A stretch of 64,000 nucleotides of DNA, taken from Calothrix sp. C42_A2020_038 (GTDB lineage Bacteria; Cyanobacteriota; Cyanobacteriia; Cyanobacteriales; Nostocaceae). The notes under the pieces were generated by a model, which was given only the letters and a program-made list of their open reading frames with translations, did no database searches and was not told the origin of the DNA. The position numbers were made by a program, and so were the translations under genes. Location: the NCBI GenBank assembly GCA_015272395.1, contig JACYLQ010000001.1, positions 372,001-436,000 on the forward strand. Reading direction: 5' to 3'. Of this stretch, positions 54,729 to 63,817 are shown piece by piece. Numbering within the stretch: position 1 is the first letter of the stretch; every line of letters starts with the position of its first letter.

Positions 54729-55352
54729 ATGGCGAGACTTTCTAAAGAATTAGAACGCTTTTTTTTTGAAGAACAACGTTCGCCAACGACAAATCTTACG
54801 GAAATATTAAACCTTGCAGGGGAGCGCATTTTTGGATTTTTGTTTGTTGTCCTGTCACTTCCTTCCGCCTTACCCGTTCCTGCACCTGGGTATTCGGTAC
54901 CCTTTGGTATACTATTATTTATTTTAGCAGTCCAATTGATAATTGGTAACAAAACTCCTTGGTTGCCTAATAAAATGGCAAAACATCCGATTAAATTGGA
55001 ATTAGCTCAAAAATTTATTAAATCGGGACTTCCTTGGTTAAGAAGAATTGAAGCAATTACCCGTCCTCGGTTAACATTCCTTTGCACAACTTTACCTGGA
55101 AGGGTAATTATAGGTATCACAATTGCCCTGATGGCCATATCAATGATGATTCCAGTTCCCGGAACCAATACTTTACCTGCAATGGGTATTTTTGTTACCG
55201 GATTCGGTTTGCAAGAAGATGATGGTGCCATTAGTTTGGGCGGTTTAGTATTGTGTGTAATAGGAGGAATTCTGAGTATTTCAATTTTAGCTGCTTTAGC
55301 TTGGGGTGGTACTAGTTTATACGACCAAATCAAAATCTGGTTGGGTCGATAA
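54729..55352 (+). CDS. ExoD-family protein
   Basis: This 207-residue protein has four to five hydrophobic segments and the ExoD pattern: ERIFGFLFVVLSLPSALPVP, APGYSVPFGILLFILAVQ, KTPWLPNKM, and VPGTNTLPAMGIFVTGFGLQ followed by EDDG. ExoD proteins affect exopolysaccharide production and alkali sensitivity in rhizobia; the cyanobacterial role is unknown. It sits in the inner membrane. It is monocistronic. An AGATTCCCGAC-type palindrome follows at 55387. Confidence 0.85.
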   Translation: MARLSKELERFFFEEQRSPTTNLTEILNLAGERIFGFLFVVLSLPSALPVPAPGYSVPFGILLFILAVQLIIGNKTPWLPNKMAKHPIKLELAQKFIKSGLPWLRRIEAITRPRLTFLCTTLPGRVIIGITIALMAISMMIPVPGTNTLPAMGIFVTGFGLQEDDGAISLGGLVLCVIGGILSISILAALAWGGTSLYDQIKIWLGR

Positions 55353-55873
55353 GTGTTCAATTTTTAACAATTTTTGATCACAATTTAGATTCCCGACTTT
55401 TGTAACTTATATAACTTATAGCAAGTCAGGAATTTTTGGTTCCTATATTACACTGTTTCACAAAACCTTGATATAAGTATAGACCTGTAGAGACGCGTAA
55501 AACCCAAGCGTCTCTACAAGATTAGTTTGTATCACCATTAACGTGAAATGGTAATAGCCGTTGCCAACGGAATATTTTCTTCTAGCAACTCTAATAATAA
55601 ATTACTGGGACTGACTGGTTGTATATTAGGAAATATTCCGACATTTTCTAATAATGTTAAGTTAAATTCACTAATCAGATTTTTCAAAGTAAATTTGTAA
55701 ATTTGTGATCAGGCATATTACTATATAATTTTTATTACGCACGTATAACAGTGAGAAAACCTTGACTTTTTGTAGGGCTGATTTAGTGAATGAAATTTTG
55801 CTAGTTACAACTCCTTCCACAGGTATCATAAATGTTCTCAAAAGTTCACTATCTGTTATACTACTAATTAATC
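55353..55873. other. 521-bp convergent intergenic region with repeats
   Basis: It contains an imperfect AGATTCCCGAC/GTCAGGAAT palindrome (55387-55433) and a GTAGAGACGC...GCGTCTCTAC hairpin (55487-55517). A minus-strand tail at 55538-55660 translates to FPNIQPVSPSNLLLELLEE and TAITISR before a stop; it may be an eroded gene end. No complete gene is seen. Confidence 0.4.
55487..55517. repeat. GTAGAGACG-family palindrome, copy 4
   Basis: GTAGAGACGC and GCGTCTCTAC form a perfect 10-bp stem around an 11-base loop. Confidence 0.8.
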
Positions 55874-56890
55874 TTAATAGTTTTTTCTTTTATTGTTTTT
55901 AGATGGTTTGAGTTGTCGCATCAAGCGATTTAACCAGTTAGAACCATTTTTTCTACCTGATGTACGCTTGCTAGGAGAATTATTCGGTTTCATTCCCTGT
56001 TGTAAACGTGCTTGTTCGGTTATCGGAACCGCGTTTTTATCAGGAACGATTTGTGTACCGTATCTACGTGCGTACACTTGTGTAAACTCGGCACCGAAAA
56101 ATAGAATTTGAGCTGCGTAATTCACCCAGAACAAGATTACTACAATTGAACCAGCGGCGCCATATGTAGAGGTGAAAGTAGCTCTTGCTAGATACAGTCC
56201 CAAAAGATATCTACCCAAGGAGAATAATAGCGATGTAATGGAGGCGCCAATTAAAACATCGCTCCAAGTAATTTTGACATCGGGGAGAACTTTGAAGATT
56301 AGACCGAATAGAACGGTGGTTATGGCGAAAGATAATAAAAAGTTAACGAACTGCCAAACGATATCGGCACCTGGTAGTATATTACTAAAATAAGTAATCG
56401 CTGTTGACAAAGCTGTACTCACCACTAGAGAGACCAGCAGCAAGAAACCAATACCCAAAATCATTGCAAACGATAAAAACCTTTGGCGTACCATGTTTTT
56501 AACAGCACGTCCTGGTTTTGGTTGTACTTCCCAAATTGTATTGAGTGCATCTTGTAATTCAGTAAACAAACCAGTTGCACCAAATAATAAAACTGCAACG
56601 CTTATTATCGAAGCAACTGTTCCTTGTTGTGGTTGACTCGCGTTGGCAATGGCGTTTTGAATAACTTTTGCTCCCTCTGGGTTAATTAAACCAGCTAATT
56701 GTGATTCAATTGCACCCCTTGCCGCATCTTCTCCAAACACGGCGCCGACTACAGCAATAATAATCACCAACAAAGGAGCTATCGAAAAAATTGTGTAGTA
56801 TGATAACGCTGCTGCTAACCTTGAAGCTTTATCTTTACTCCACTCTTCAAAAGTTTCTTTAAACAGTCTTATAACCGCCTTGAAGTTCAC
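55874..56890 (-). CDS. YihY/BrkB-family inner-membrane protein
   Basis: This 338-residue protein has six membrane segments and the family hallmarks: KDKASRLAAALSYYTIFSIA, LFGATGLFTELQDALNTIWE, and GAAGSIVVILFWVNYAAQIL followed by FGAEFTQVYARRYG. The lysine-rich C-terminal tail (PSKRTSGRKNGSNW...KNNKRKNY) should be cytoplasmic. The family was once called RNase BN, which is no longer accepted. Its transport or envelope function remains unknown. Confidence 0.92.
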   Translation of the reverse strand: MNFKAVIRLFKETFEEWSKDKASRLAAALSYYTIFSIAPLLVIIIAVVGAVFGEDAARGAIESQLAGLINPEGAKVIQNAIANASQPQQGTVASIISVAVLLFGATGLFTELQDALNTIWEVQPKPGRAVKNMVRQRFLSFAMILGIGFLLLVSLVVSTALSTAITYFSNILPGADIVWQFVNFLLSFAITTVLFGLIFKVLPDVKITWSDVLIGASITSLLFSLGRYLLGLYLARATFTSTYGAAGSIVVILFWVNYAAQILFFGAEFTQVYARRYGTQIVPDKNAVPITEQARLQQGMKPNNSPSKRTSGRKNGSNWLNRLMRQLKPSKNNKRKNY

Positions 56891-57282
56891 CTACTAATCT
56901 CCTTTATAGATTATGGCTATCTATACTCCGCTGATTTTATACAAATACCTGATAATACGGAGATAAACATCCTTCTTGCGATACTTCCCAACACATCCAA
57001 AAGAAAGAAACGCAGATTTTATTCCAAGTCCAAAAGTTGGACGAGTCAAGAGGTATCCAAATCGAATATATTGCACCTGGTTGCAGGTATGATACATGTA
57101 GAGATGTTACATATAACGTCTCTACAATATTGTGGATATTACCTGTGTACCTCATTTAGCTGAAATTTGCTGTATCTTTTCAAAGATAGCAATCCGCACT
57201 TTCTCAGAAACTTTTGTTTTATGCATTTTTATGGTTGTACAATTTTTAGAAATTATTTATCTTTACTATGTATTTTCACAAA
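56891..57282. other. 392-bp intergenic region
   Basis: It holds a GTAGAGATG palindrome (57098-57125) and the presumed promoter of the YihY gene. No coding sequence is seen. Confidence 0.4.
57098..57125. repeat. GTAGAGACG-family palindrome, copy 5
   Basis: GTAGAGATGTTACA and TATAACGTCTCTAC pair with two non-Watson-Crick positions. It differs from the perfect copy at 34154 at only two bases. Confidence 0.8.
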
Positions 57283-57669
57283 TCACAGCAAATTCCTATA
57301 GTTGTATAATATATTTCGTCGTTGTTGAATATCTTGTTGATATTTACCGATAAAAAGTCTCCACAACATTCGAGCTAAACAACGAGACGCGCGCCATGAA
57401 AAGATTGCATCTTGTATATTTATATGATTATGTTCAAATAATAAATGCCCTACTAAACCTACTAGTTGAGTCAGAGGTAAAGCACAAAGGAACCAAAGAT
57501 TTTGAAACCAGAATGTAGATAATATTGAGGTATAGAATATCAGTATTCCTAGGATGTGAAACAAAATGTTTATAGGATGCTGATGTTTGAGAATAAAGAT
57601 GTCCCAGTAGTCTGTAAATGGATGGTCTACAATATCACGACTGATAATATCTCTAATATTTTTTTGCAT
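57283..57669 (-). CDS. DUF962/Mpo1-like membrane protein
   Basis: This 128-residue protein has about three hydrophobic segments. KHQHPINILFHILGILIFYT carries the His pair and NxxxH pattern of the DUF962/Mpo1-like family, and HLLFEHNHINIQDA adds further histidines. In yeast Mpo1 is an Fe(II)-dependent dioxygenase acting on 2-hydroxy fatty acids, and the histidines are the metal ligands. A lipid-modifying role here is inference. The assignment is moderately certain because the protein is short and its C-terminus diverges. Confidence 0.55.
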   Translation of the reverse strand: MQKNIRDIISRDIVDHPFTDYWDIFILKHQHPINILFHILGILIFYTSILSTFWFQNLWFLCALPLTQLVGLVGHLLFEHNHINIQDAIFSWRASRCLARMLWRLFIGKYQQDIQQRRNILYNYRNLL

Positions 57670-57858
57670 AAAAAATAATAAGAATTTTAATACTTTGTTA
57701 CTATAAATTTATGATAGTATAGCAAAAAGCAAGAGAGCGAGCAAGTTGTAAACGGCTTATCAGTTTAAGTTATTGACAGTAAGCGCACTTGATTTGGTAT
57801 GACAGCGACAACCTAGACCCCAGTCAAGAACAGTTGATTACGAAATTCAGCCGCAACC

Positions 57859-59118
57859 TTAAAGAACCAGTGTTTTTGTATCGTTTCCATAATGTTCCGT
57901 TTTCACCCAGTTTAACTGCTGTGGCTTTACACACAAGCTACTAGTAGTAACAATCATAACTAGTATCCAATGGAGCATATACAAAGAACCCACAAGTGTT
58001 GCCCACAACAAAGACAACCCGCGTAAATTTTGAAATTTATACAATCCACCCATAAAACAAAAAGTAATAATTATACCCAGGAGAGTTTGAAGGGGTAGCA
58101 ATACCGGATGGTGACTATAAAAAACTGTCCAGAGTAAATCGGGAATTAATCCAATTGGTACGATAAATTGTAGTATTAAAAATAAAAATAAATCTATTTG
58201 TTTATTCCAACCCAGAGTTAAAAACTCAGGAAAATAATCTAGGTAGCGCTGATAACCCCCCAGCGACCAGCGATAGCGCTGATGCCAAAGTTGTCGTACA
58301 TTTAACACTCCTTCGTCTTGAATCGTAGGCGCCGTGATAAACTCTATATCTGTACCTACTAAATAAATTCTAAAAACTAAGTCCAAATCATCGGTAATGC
58401 TATCCTCATTCCAACCATTACACTTTTCTAACACATGGCGCCGAACGAACATTCCACTTCCCCTGAGTTCGTTCATTCCCCCAACTGCAAAACGATGAGT
58501 TTGTAACCATGCATCACCACTCATCTCCCAATCTTGACAAAGAGTTAAAAAATTGACATCGCGATTAATAATTGTTTTTCGTACCTGCACAGCACCAACT
58601 GCATTATTTTCAAATACCCCAACTGTTTGTCGTAAAAAATTAGTAGGAATTTGTGCATCCGCATCACAAACAACCACTATTTCCCCTTGTGTCATGGGTA
58701 ATACCGCATTTAAGGCGCCTGATTTTCCTCCAATAGAAGATTCTCTACGGAGAACCTGTAGTTTTGGGAATTGAGTTTGTAATTCTTTTAAACATTCAGG
58801 AGTTTTATCAGTACTGGCATCATCAATCACCCAAACATCTAATAAAGCTGGATAATCTAGGTTAAATATATTGTTGATAAGAGTCGCTAAAACAGCACTT
58901 TCATTTTTTGCTGGTATCAGAATCGTCACTGTGGGTGAGTAAGTTTCGTTCAATGGTGTAAAATTGGGTAGTGCTATCAACATTCGCACAGCTTGCACAG
59001 TTAGAATTATTGTTAATATCCCTATTAACCATTGTGTTTGTGGTTGGTAGTGAAATAAACTCACGGCGCCCCAAACGCCAAGAACTACTATAATTGCCTT
59101 CAGGCGCCGATTGTTCAT
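57859..59118 (-). CDS. Family 2 glycosyltransferase (cellulose-synthase-like)
   Basis: From the ATG at 59118 the protein has 419 residues; a GTG at 59184 would add a further hydrophobic segment. Two membrane segments lead into a GT-A domain: TVTILIPAKNESAVLATL, VIDDASTDKTPE, VVCDADAQIP (metal-binding DxD), SITDDLDLVFR and LWHQRYRWSLGG (QxxRW). Three to four C-terminal membrane segments follow. This resembles processive synthases of the BcsA/NodC class and single-chain polysaccharide synthases. It probably adds sugars to an exported polysaccharide or glycolipid, with nucleotide sugar as donor. It is divergent from the TPR-CHAT gene. Confidence 0.9.
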   Translation of the reverse strand: MNNRRLKAIIVVLGVWGAVSLFHYQPQTQWLIGILTIILTVQAVRMLIALPNFTPLNETYSPTVTILIPAKNESAVLATLINNIFNLDYPALLDVWVIDDASTDKTPECLKELQTQFPKLQVLRRESSIGGKSGALNAVLPMTQGEIVVVCDADAQIPTNFLRQTVGVFENNAVGAVQVRKTIINRDVNFLTLCQDWEMSGDAWLQTHRFAVGGMNELRGSGMFVRRHVLEKCNGWNEDSITDDLDLVFRIYLVGTDIEFITAPTIQDEGVLNVRQLWHQRYRWSLGGYQRYLDYFPEFLTLGWNKQIDLFLFLILQFIVPIGLIPDLLWTVFYSHHPVLLPLQTLLGIIITFCFMGGLYKFQNLRGLSLLWATLVGSLYMLHWILVMIVTTSSLCVKPQQLNWVKTEHYGNDTKTLVL

Positions 59119-59257
59119 AAGTTTGGTAGTATTGTTCAAGATGATTAAAAAAATATACAACAAAAAGGATAGGAATCTGACCACAATTGATGCATCACTA
59201 AAAACACTAGAGAAATAGTAACAAGGTAAGCTGTTTTGTACAAAAGGTCAATTTTGT

Positions 59258-62200
59258 ATGTTTGTCATCAAGAATCTTACTGTTACTACTCTTGTATTTT
59301 CCTTAACCTACTTTGTTGGAATTACAGTCAGTATATCAGAGGTTAATCAAACATCGGCGCAAGCTGTAAATTCCTCTCTGCAAAACCAAGCTAACAAATT
59401 ATATCAACAGGGTATTCAACAATATCGTCGGGGAGATTATAAACAAGCGCTTTCCACTTATCAGGAAGTACTAAAAATACGATGCCAAATCGGTGATAAA
59501 GTTGGTGAAGGACAAGTTCTGAATGAGATGGGGCTTGTTTATAATAGTTTGGTGCAAAACCAGAAGGCATTAGAAGTTTTACAGCAAGCTTTGACCATTC
59601 ACCGAGATTTGAAAGATAGAACCAAGGAAGCGGAAACTCTTGACAATATTGGTTCTACTTATTATGGTTGGAGCCAAAATCAGAAAGCTTTGGAAATATT
59701 ACAACAAGCTTTGGCAATTCGTCGCGAAGCCAAGGATAAAGCTGGAGAAGGTGTTACTCTTAGTAAGCTGGGTTTAGTTTACTCCGCATTGAAACAAACT
59801 CCCAAAGCATTAGAAGTTTTAAAGCAGGCATTAGCGATACATAATCAAGTGGGAGACAAATTCCAAGCTGGCAATACTCTGTATAGAATCGGTAGCGTGT
59901 ATCGTAGTGTAGATGATTATACTCGTGCTTTGGAATGGTATAACAAAGCCTTGACTGTCAACAAAGAAACTGGGAACCGCGCGTCGTTAGGTAGAACTTT
60001 ACTCGAAATAGCAAGGGCCTATTATTTTCAAGATAAGTATCAAAGCACCATAGAATTTGCTCAACAAGCTTTACCTTTAATTCAAGATGCGGGTATTTCT
60101 AGTATTGAAGCCAATATCTTAACGCTGCTTGGACTTGCTCACGCTCAGAATGATGCCAAGCAAACTTTGAAACTTTATCAACAGGCAATAGCTATTCATC
60201 AAACAAGTTTAGCTGCTTATCAACAAGCAAATGACCGTCATAATCAATTGGATACTTTGATTAGTATTCTCAGATTACACGAACTGAGTATTTCTTATCT
60301 TGATAATGTTGGAGTTATTCAGGAAGCGAACAAAATTAGTAAATTAGTTCCTCCTGCTTTGAAGCTAGTTAAAGAACTACAGCGAACTGCAGACGAAAAA
60401 GAAGTGATGTTGTTTCAAGCCAAAGCTGATATTCGGACTGGTATCGCTTACATTAACTTAAAGGAGTTGCAGAAAGCACGTAGCTTTACAGAAAAGGGTT
60501 TAAATGTCGCACGTCAGTATGAAGATTTGGTAGTTGAAGCATTTGCTTTATCCAATCTGACTTCAGCCTATCATGCTTTAGGAGAAGATTATAAAACTAT
60601 TCCATTATTACAGCGCCAGTTAGAAATTGCCCAACAGCAAAAGGACACCATGTCAGAAGCACAAGCTTTGATAACACTTGGTGCTGCTTATGCGATGTTA
60701 GGAGAGTTACAACAAGGTATTGACTTATCACGACAGGCTTTAGCCAAAACAGATACCATCAATATCAACACATTACCTCAACCTTTTCACAAATTAGCGT
60801 TAAAGTTAAAACCAAATATTTTAGGAAATTTAAGCTTATATCATACCATCACTGGAGAATTTGATCAGGCTTTAGACTTTGCTCAACAGCGTTTCAATTT
60901 AGTACAAAATTTATCCAACCTAGAACTTCAAGCAGAAGCAATGATTGGTTTAGCTTCAGTATATGCTGAAAGACAAGAGTTACAAAAAGTAATTGATTGG
61001 ACTCAGCAAGCTGCGAAATTAACAAAACAAATTCAAAATCCTACTTTGGAAGCTGCGGCACTAAAACAACTTAGTCAAGCTTATGCTGCTCAAAAAAACT
61101 ATCAACAGGCTATCCAGACAGCCAAGATTATTTTCAACCAAGCTGACACCAGTAAAAATTCACGCTTGAAAATACAAGCTTTGATAGTTTTGAGTAATAT
61201 ATACCTGAATCAAGGTAATTATCAAAAAGCTTTAGAGTTATTAAAACAGCGTTTAACAATTGCTAAGAGTCAAACTTTAATATTTCATTATTTGGCATTA
61301 CAAGGACTAGGTGAATTCTATCAGAATTTAGGAGATTACCAAAAAAGTGAGGAATTTTACCAACAATCCTTGACTTTGGGTAAAAAATATCAAAACCCGC
61401 TCTTAGAAGGAGTTAGCTTATTCAATCTTGCTGTTGTTGGTTTTAAACAAGGGGAACCCAGGAAAACAATTCAACTTGCTCAACAAGGACTTGCCATTTC
61501 TCAGAAGAATAAAATCATTTCTGTGGAATTTATGGCAAATGAAGCTCTGAGTCAAGGTTATGGTGAATTGAATAACGACCAAAAAGCAACTTCTATCGCG
61601 CGAGCTAATTTAGCACTCGCGCGCAAAGTCAAAAATCCACATTGGCAAACCAATGCATTAGTACTACTAGGGAATCTGCATCGCAAATTTGGTAGAAAGC
61701 AGGATGCAGTTGAAGCATATAAAGAGGGTTTGGGGATTGTATCCAATGATTGGAGAGTTTATGCTGGTTTAGCTCGTGCTTACACAGATTTAAATCAGCC
61801 GAATGAGGCAATTAAAAACTATCAGCAAGCGATAGAGCGTATTGAAGATGTGCGACGTAACCTTAAGGGACTGGCGCCTGAGTCACAGCTGGCTTTTTTA
61901 CAAGCGACAGTTGATTTTGAGCGGGTCAAAGTAGTAGATATTTATCGTCAATATGCAGACTTATTGCTGAAACAGGGACGTACTTTAGAAGCGCAACGGG
62001 TATTAGAACTGCTGAGATATGAAGAAGTGAAAGATTATTTGCGAGTTGGTAAAGGTGTTGACAGTGCAGTTAATGATAGAATTGTTGCTCTTGGTAAAGA
62101 GTTAAACGATTTAGAAAATATTCCTGTATCTCAGCGTAGTGTGAATCAACAGCAACGTATTATTGCACTGCGAAAACAACAGGAAAGTATTATTAAAGAA

Positions 62201-63427
62201 TTTGGGGAATTTATCAAAAACCCGGAAGTTGTCAAACGGGTTGAAGAGTTACGCGAAGTTACAGAAGGAAAGAATATAGACCCTGCCCAGCAAGCTCGAA
62301 TTTTACAAGATAATCTCCGGCGCCTGCAACAAGATGCTGTGTTAGTTTATCCTTTGGTTCTTCAAGAACGTTTAGAATTAGTGTTAGTCACAAGTTATTC
62401 TCCTCCAATTCGTCGTACCGTAACTGTTTCTGAAGCAGAACTTAACAAAACTGTTGAAAATTTTCGTCGTGACTTGCAAAGTCCAGGTAGTGATGCTACT
62501 CGTAATGCCAATAAACTCTATCAATGGTTGATTAAACCACTTGAAAACGATTTAGCGCAAGCAAAAACCAAAACAATTATTTTTGCACCGGATGGAAGGT
62601 TAAGATATATACCTTTAGCTGCGTTACACGATGGTAAACAATGGTTAATCGAACGTTTTGCGGTCAATAATATTACCGCTCTCAGTTTAATCGATTTAAA
62701 TACCCAACCCAAAGCTGAACAACAAGTTTTGGCAGCTGCTTTTACAGATATCAATCGTAACGTTACAGTTCCACTGGGTGATAAAAAAGGTACATTTAGT
62801 GGGTTAAAATATGCAGAGCAAGAGGTGGATAGTATTACAAATATTGTTTCTGGTAGTACCAAATTAGTAGATAACCAATTTAATCAAGATATCATTTACC
62901 AGATGAATGATTACTCAATTGTTCACCTTGCAACTCATGCAGTATTTGTGGATGGTCAACCGGAAGATTCTGTGATTCTCCTAGGTAACGGACAATATGT
63001 AACTTTACAGGATGTAAAATCTTGGAATCTGTCCAATGTAGATTTAGTAGTATTGAGTGCGTGTGAGACAGGTTTAGGTGGTTTTGGGGACGGTAAAGAA
63101 ATACTTGGGTTTGGTTATCGTATGCAAGAAATTGGCGCCAAAGCAGCCATTGCGACTTTGTGGCAAGTTGATGACCCTAGCACTGCCCGCTTCATGCAAT
63201 CATTCTACAGTAAGTTAACTACCAAAACCGAAATACCCTTAACAAAAGCCGAAGCACTACGTCAAGCGCAATTATATATGTTAAGGGGTAATGCTCAACA
63301 AGATATTCAACTTGAACCGCGCGGAATTAGTGTTGAAATAGAATCAGATACTAAACCAAAGTTGAGTGGTAATTATTTACACCCATATTACTGGGCACCC
63401 TTCACTTTAATTGGTAATGGATTATAA
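59258..63427 (+). CDS. Exported TPR-repeat protein with C-terminal CHAT (caspase-like) domain
   Basis: This 1389-residue protein has an N-terminal signal peptide (~1-36, ending TSAQA). Residues ~45-860 carry about 20 TPR units (e.g. ALSTYQEVLKIRCQIGDKVG; YQQGIQQYRRGDYKQ). A coiled segment at ~890-1020 is followed by a CHAT domain (~1080-1389). Its catalytic pair is visible: His1227 in VHLATHAVF and Cys1269 in VLSACETGLGG, with YYWAPFTLIGNG at the end. CHAT domains are clan CD peptidases. TPR-CHAT proteins are common in multicellular cyanobacteria, and CHAT domains form effectors such as the gRAMP-associated Craspase. Substrate and trigger are unknown here. Confidence 0.9.
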   Translation: MFVIKNLTVTTLVFSLTYFVGITVSISEVNQTSAQAVNSSLQNQANKLYQQGIQQYRRGDYKQALSTYQEVLKIRCQIGDKVGEGQVLNEMGLVYNSLVQNQKALEVLQQALTIHRDLKDRTKEAETLDNIGSTYYGWSQNQKALEILQQALAIRREAKDKAGEGVTLSKLGLVYSALKQTPKALEVLKQALAIHNQVGDKFQAGNTLYRIGSVYRSVDDYTRALEWYNKALTVNKETGNRASLGRTLLEIARAYYFQDKYQSTIEFAQQALPLIQDAGISSIEANILTLLGLAHAQNDAKQTLKLYQQAIAIHQTSLAAYQQANDRHNQLDTLISILRLHELSISYLDNVGVIQEANKISKLVPPALKLVKELQRTADEKEVMLFQAKADIRTGIAYINLKELQKARSFTEKGLNVARQYEDLVVEAFALSNLTSAYHALGEDYKTIPLLQRQLEIAQQQKDTMSEAQALITLGAAYAMLGELQQGIDLSRQALAKTDTININTLPQPFHKLALKLKPNILGNLSLYHTITGEFDQALDFAQQRFNLVQNLSNLELQAEAMIGLASVYAERQELQKVIDWTQQAAKLTKQIQNPTLEAAALKQLSQAYAAQKNYQQAIQTAKIIFNQADTSKNSRLKIQALIVLSNIYLNQGNYQKALELLKQRLTIAKSQTLIFHYLALQGLGEFYQNLGDYQKSEEFYQQSLTLGKKYQNPLLEGVSLFNLAVVGFKQGEPRKTIQLAQQGLAISQKNKIISVEFMANEALSQGYGELNNDQKATSIARANLALARKVKNPHWQTNALVLLGNLHRKFGRKQDAVEAYKEGLGIVSNDWRVYAGLARAYTDLNQPNEAIKNYQQAIERIEDVRRNLKGLAPESQLAFLQATVDFERVKVVDIYRQYADLLLKQGRTLEAQRVLELLRYEEVKDYLRVGKGVDSAVNDRIVALGKELNDLENIPVSQRSVNQQQRIIALRKQQESIIKEFGEFIKNPEVVKRVEELREVTEGKNIDPAQQARILQDNLRRLQQDAVLVYPLVLQERLELVLVTSYSPPIRRTVTVSEAELNKTVENFRRDLQSPGSDATRNANKLYQWLIKPLENDLAQAKTKTIIFAPDGRLRYIPLAALHDGKQWLIERFAVNNITALSLIDLNTQPKAEQQVLAAAFTDINRNVTVPLGDKKGTFSGLKYAEQEVDSITNIVSGSTKLVDNQFNQDIIYQMNDYSIVHLATHAVFVDGQPEDSVILLGNGQYVTLQDVKSWNLSNVDLVVLSACETGLGGFGDGKEILGFGYRMQEIGAKAAIATLWQVDDPSTARFMQSFYSKLTTKTEIPLTKAEALRQAQLYMLRGNAQQDIQLEPRGISVEIESDTKPKLSGNYLHPYYWAPFTLIGNGL

Positions 63428-63817
63428 GACAATACGATTAAGTTAGCCCAACCTACAGTTACAATTTTGTTACTGAACACTTCCCGATATCAGATACGAA
63501 TAGCACGAAAAAAGGCACAAACATCCACACTAATTATTATTTTATACTATAGCCAAAGCGTACAAGTTGAATTGTCTAAAGTATAAAATATGAACTAGTA
63601 TGAGTATTACCTCTGATTCGCTCTTCTGTATCCTCAAAGGAAAGGGGTTGGGGGAGAGGTTTTAAATCCAAGCGTGAAAATTCAGAAAAGTTAGAAGATA
63701 CAAGATAAATTTTGTGGTGTTGTAGCACGAGCATCGCAAGTCTTGGGGAGAATGCTACAAGGCAGAATAAATCAGCTTAACTCATAGCATACCTCCCCGG
63801 TTTGCAAAAACAGTAAA
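63428..63817. other. 390-bp convergent intergenic region
   Basis: It lies between the CHAT gene and the MgtE gene, both reading toward it. It includes a run AAAGGGGTTGGGGGAGAGG (63641-63659) of the type found in C/G-rich dispersed palindromes, but no clear stem or coding sequence was found. Confidence 0.4.

Noticed and set aside
55007-55360. 117-residue antisense ORF over exoD
   Set aside because: A shadow of the clearly coding ExoD frame.
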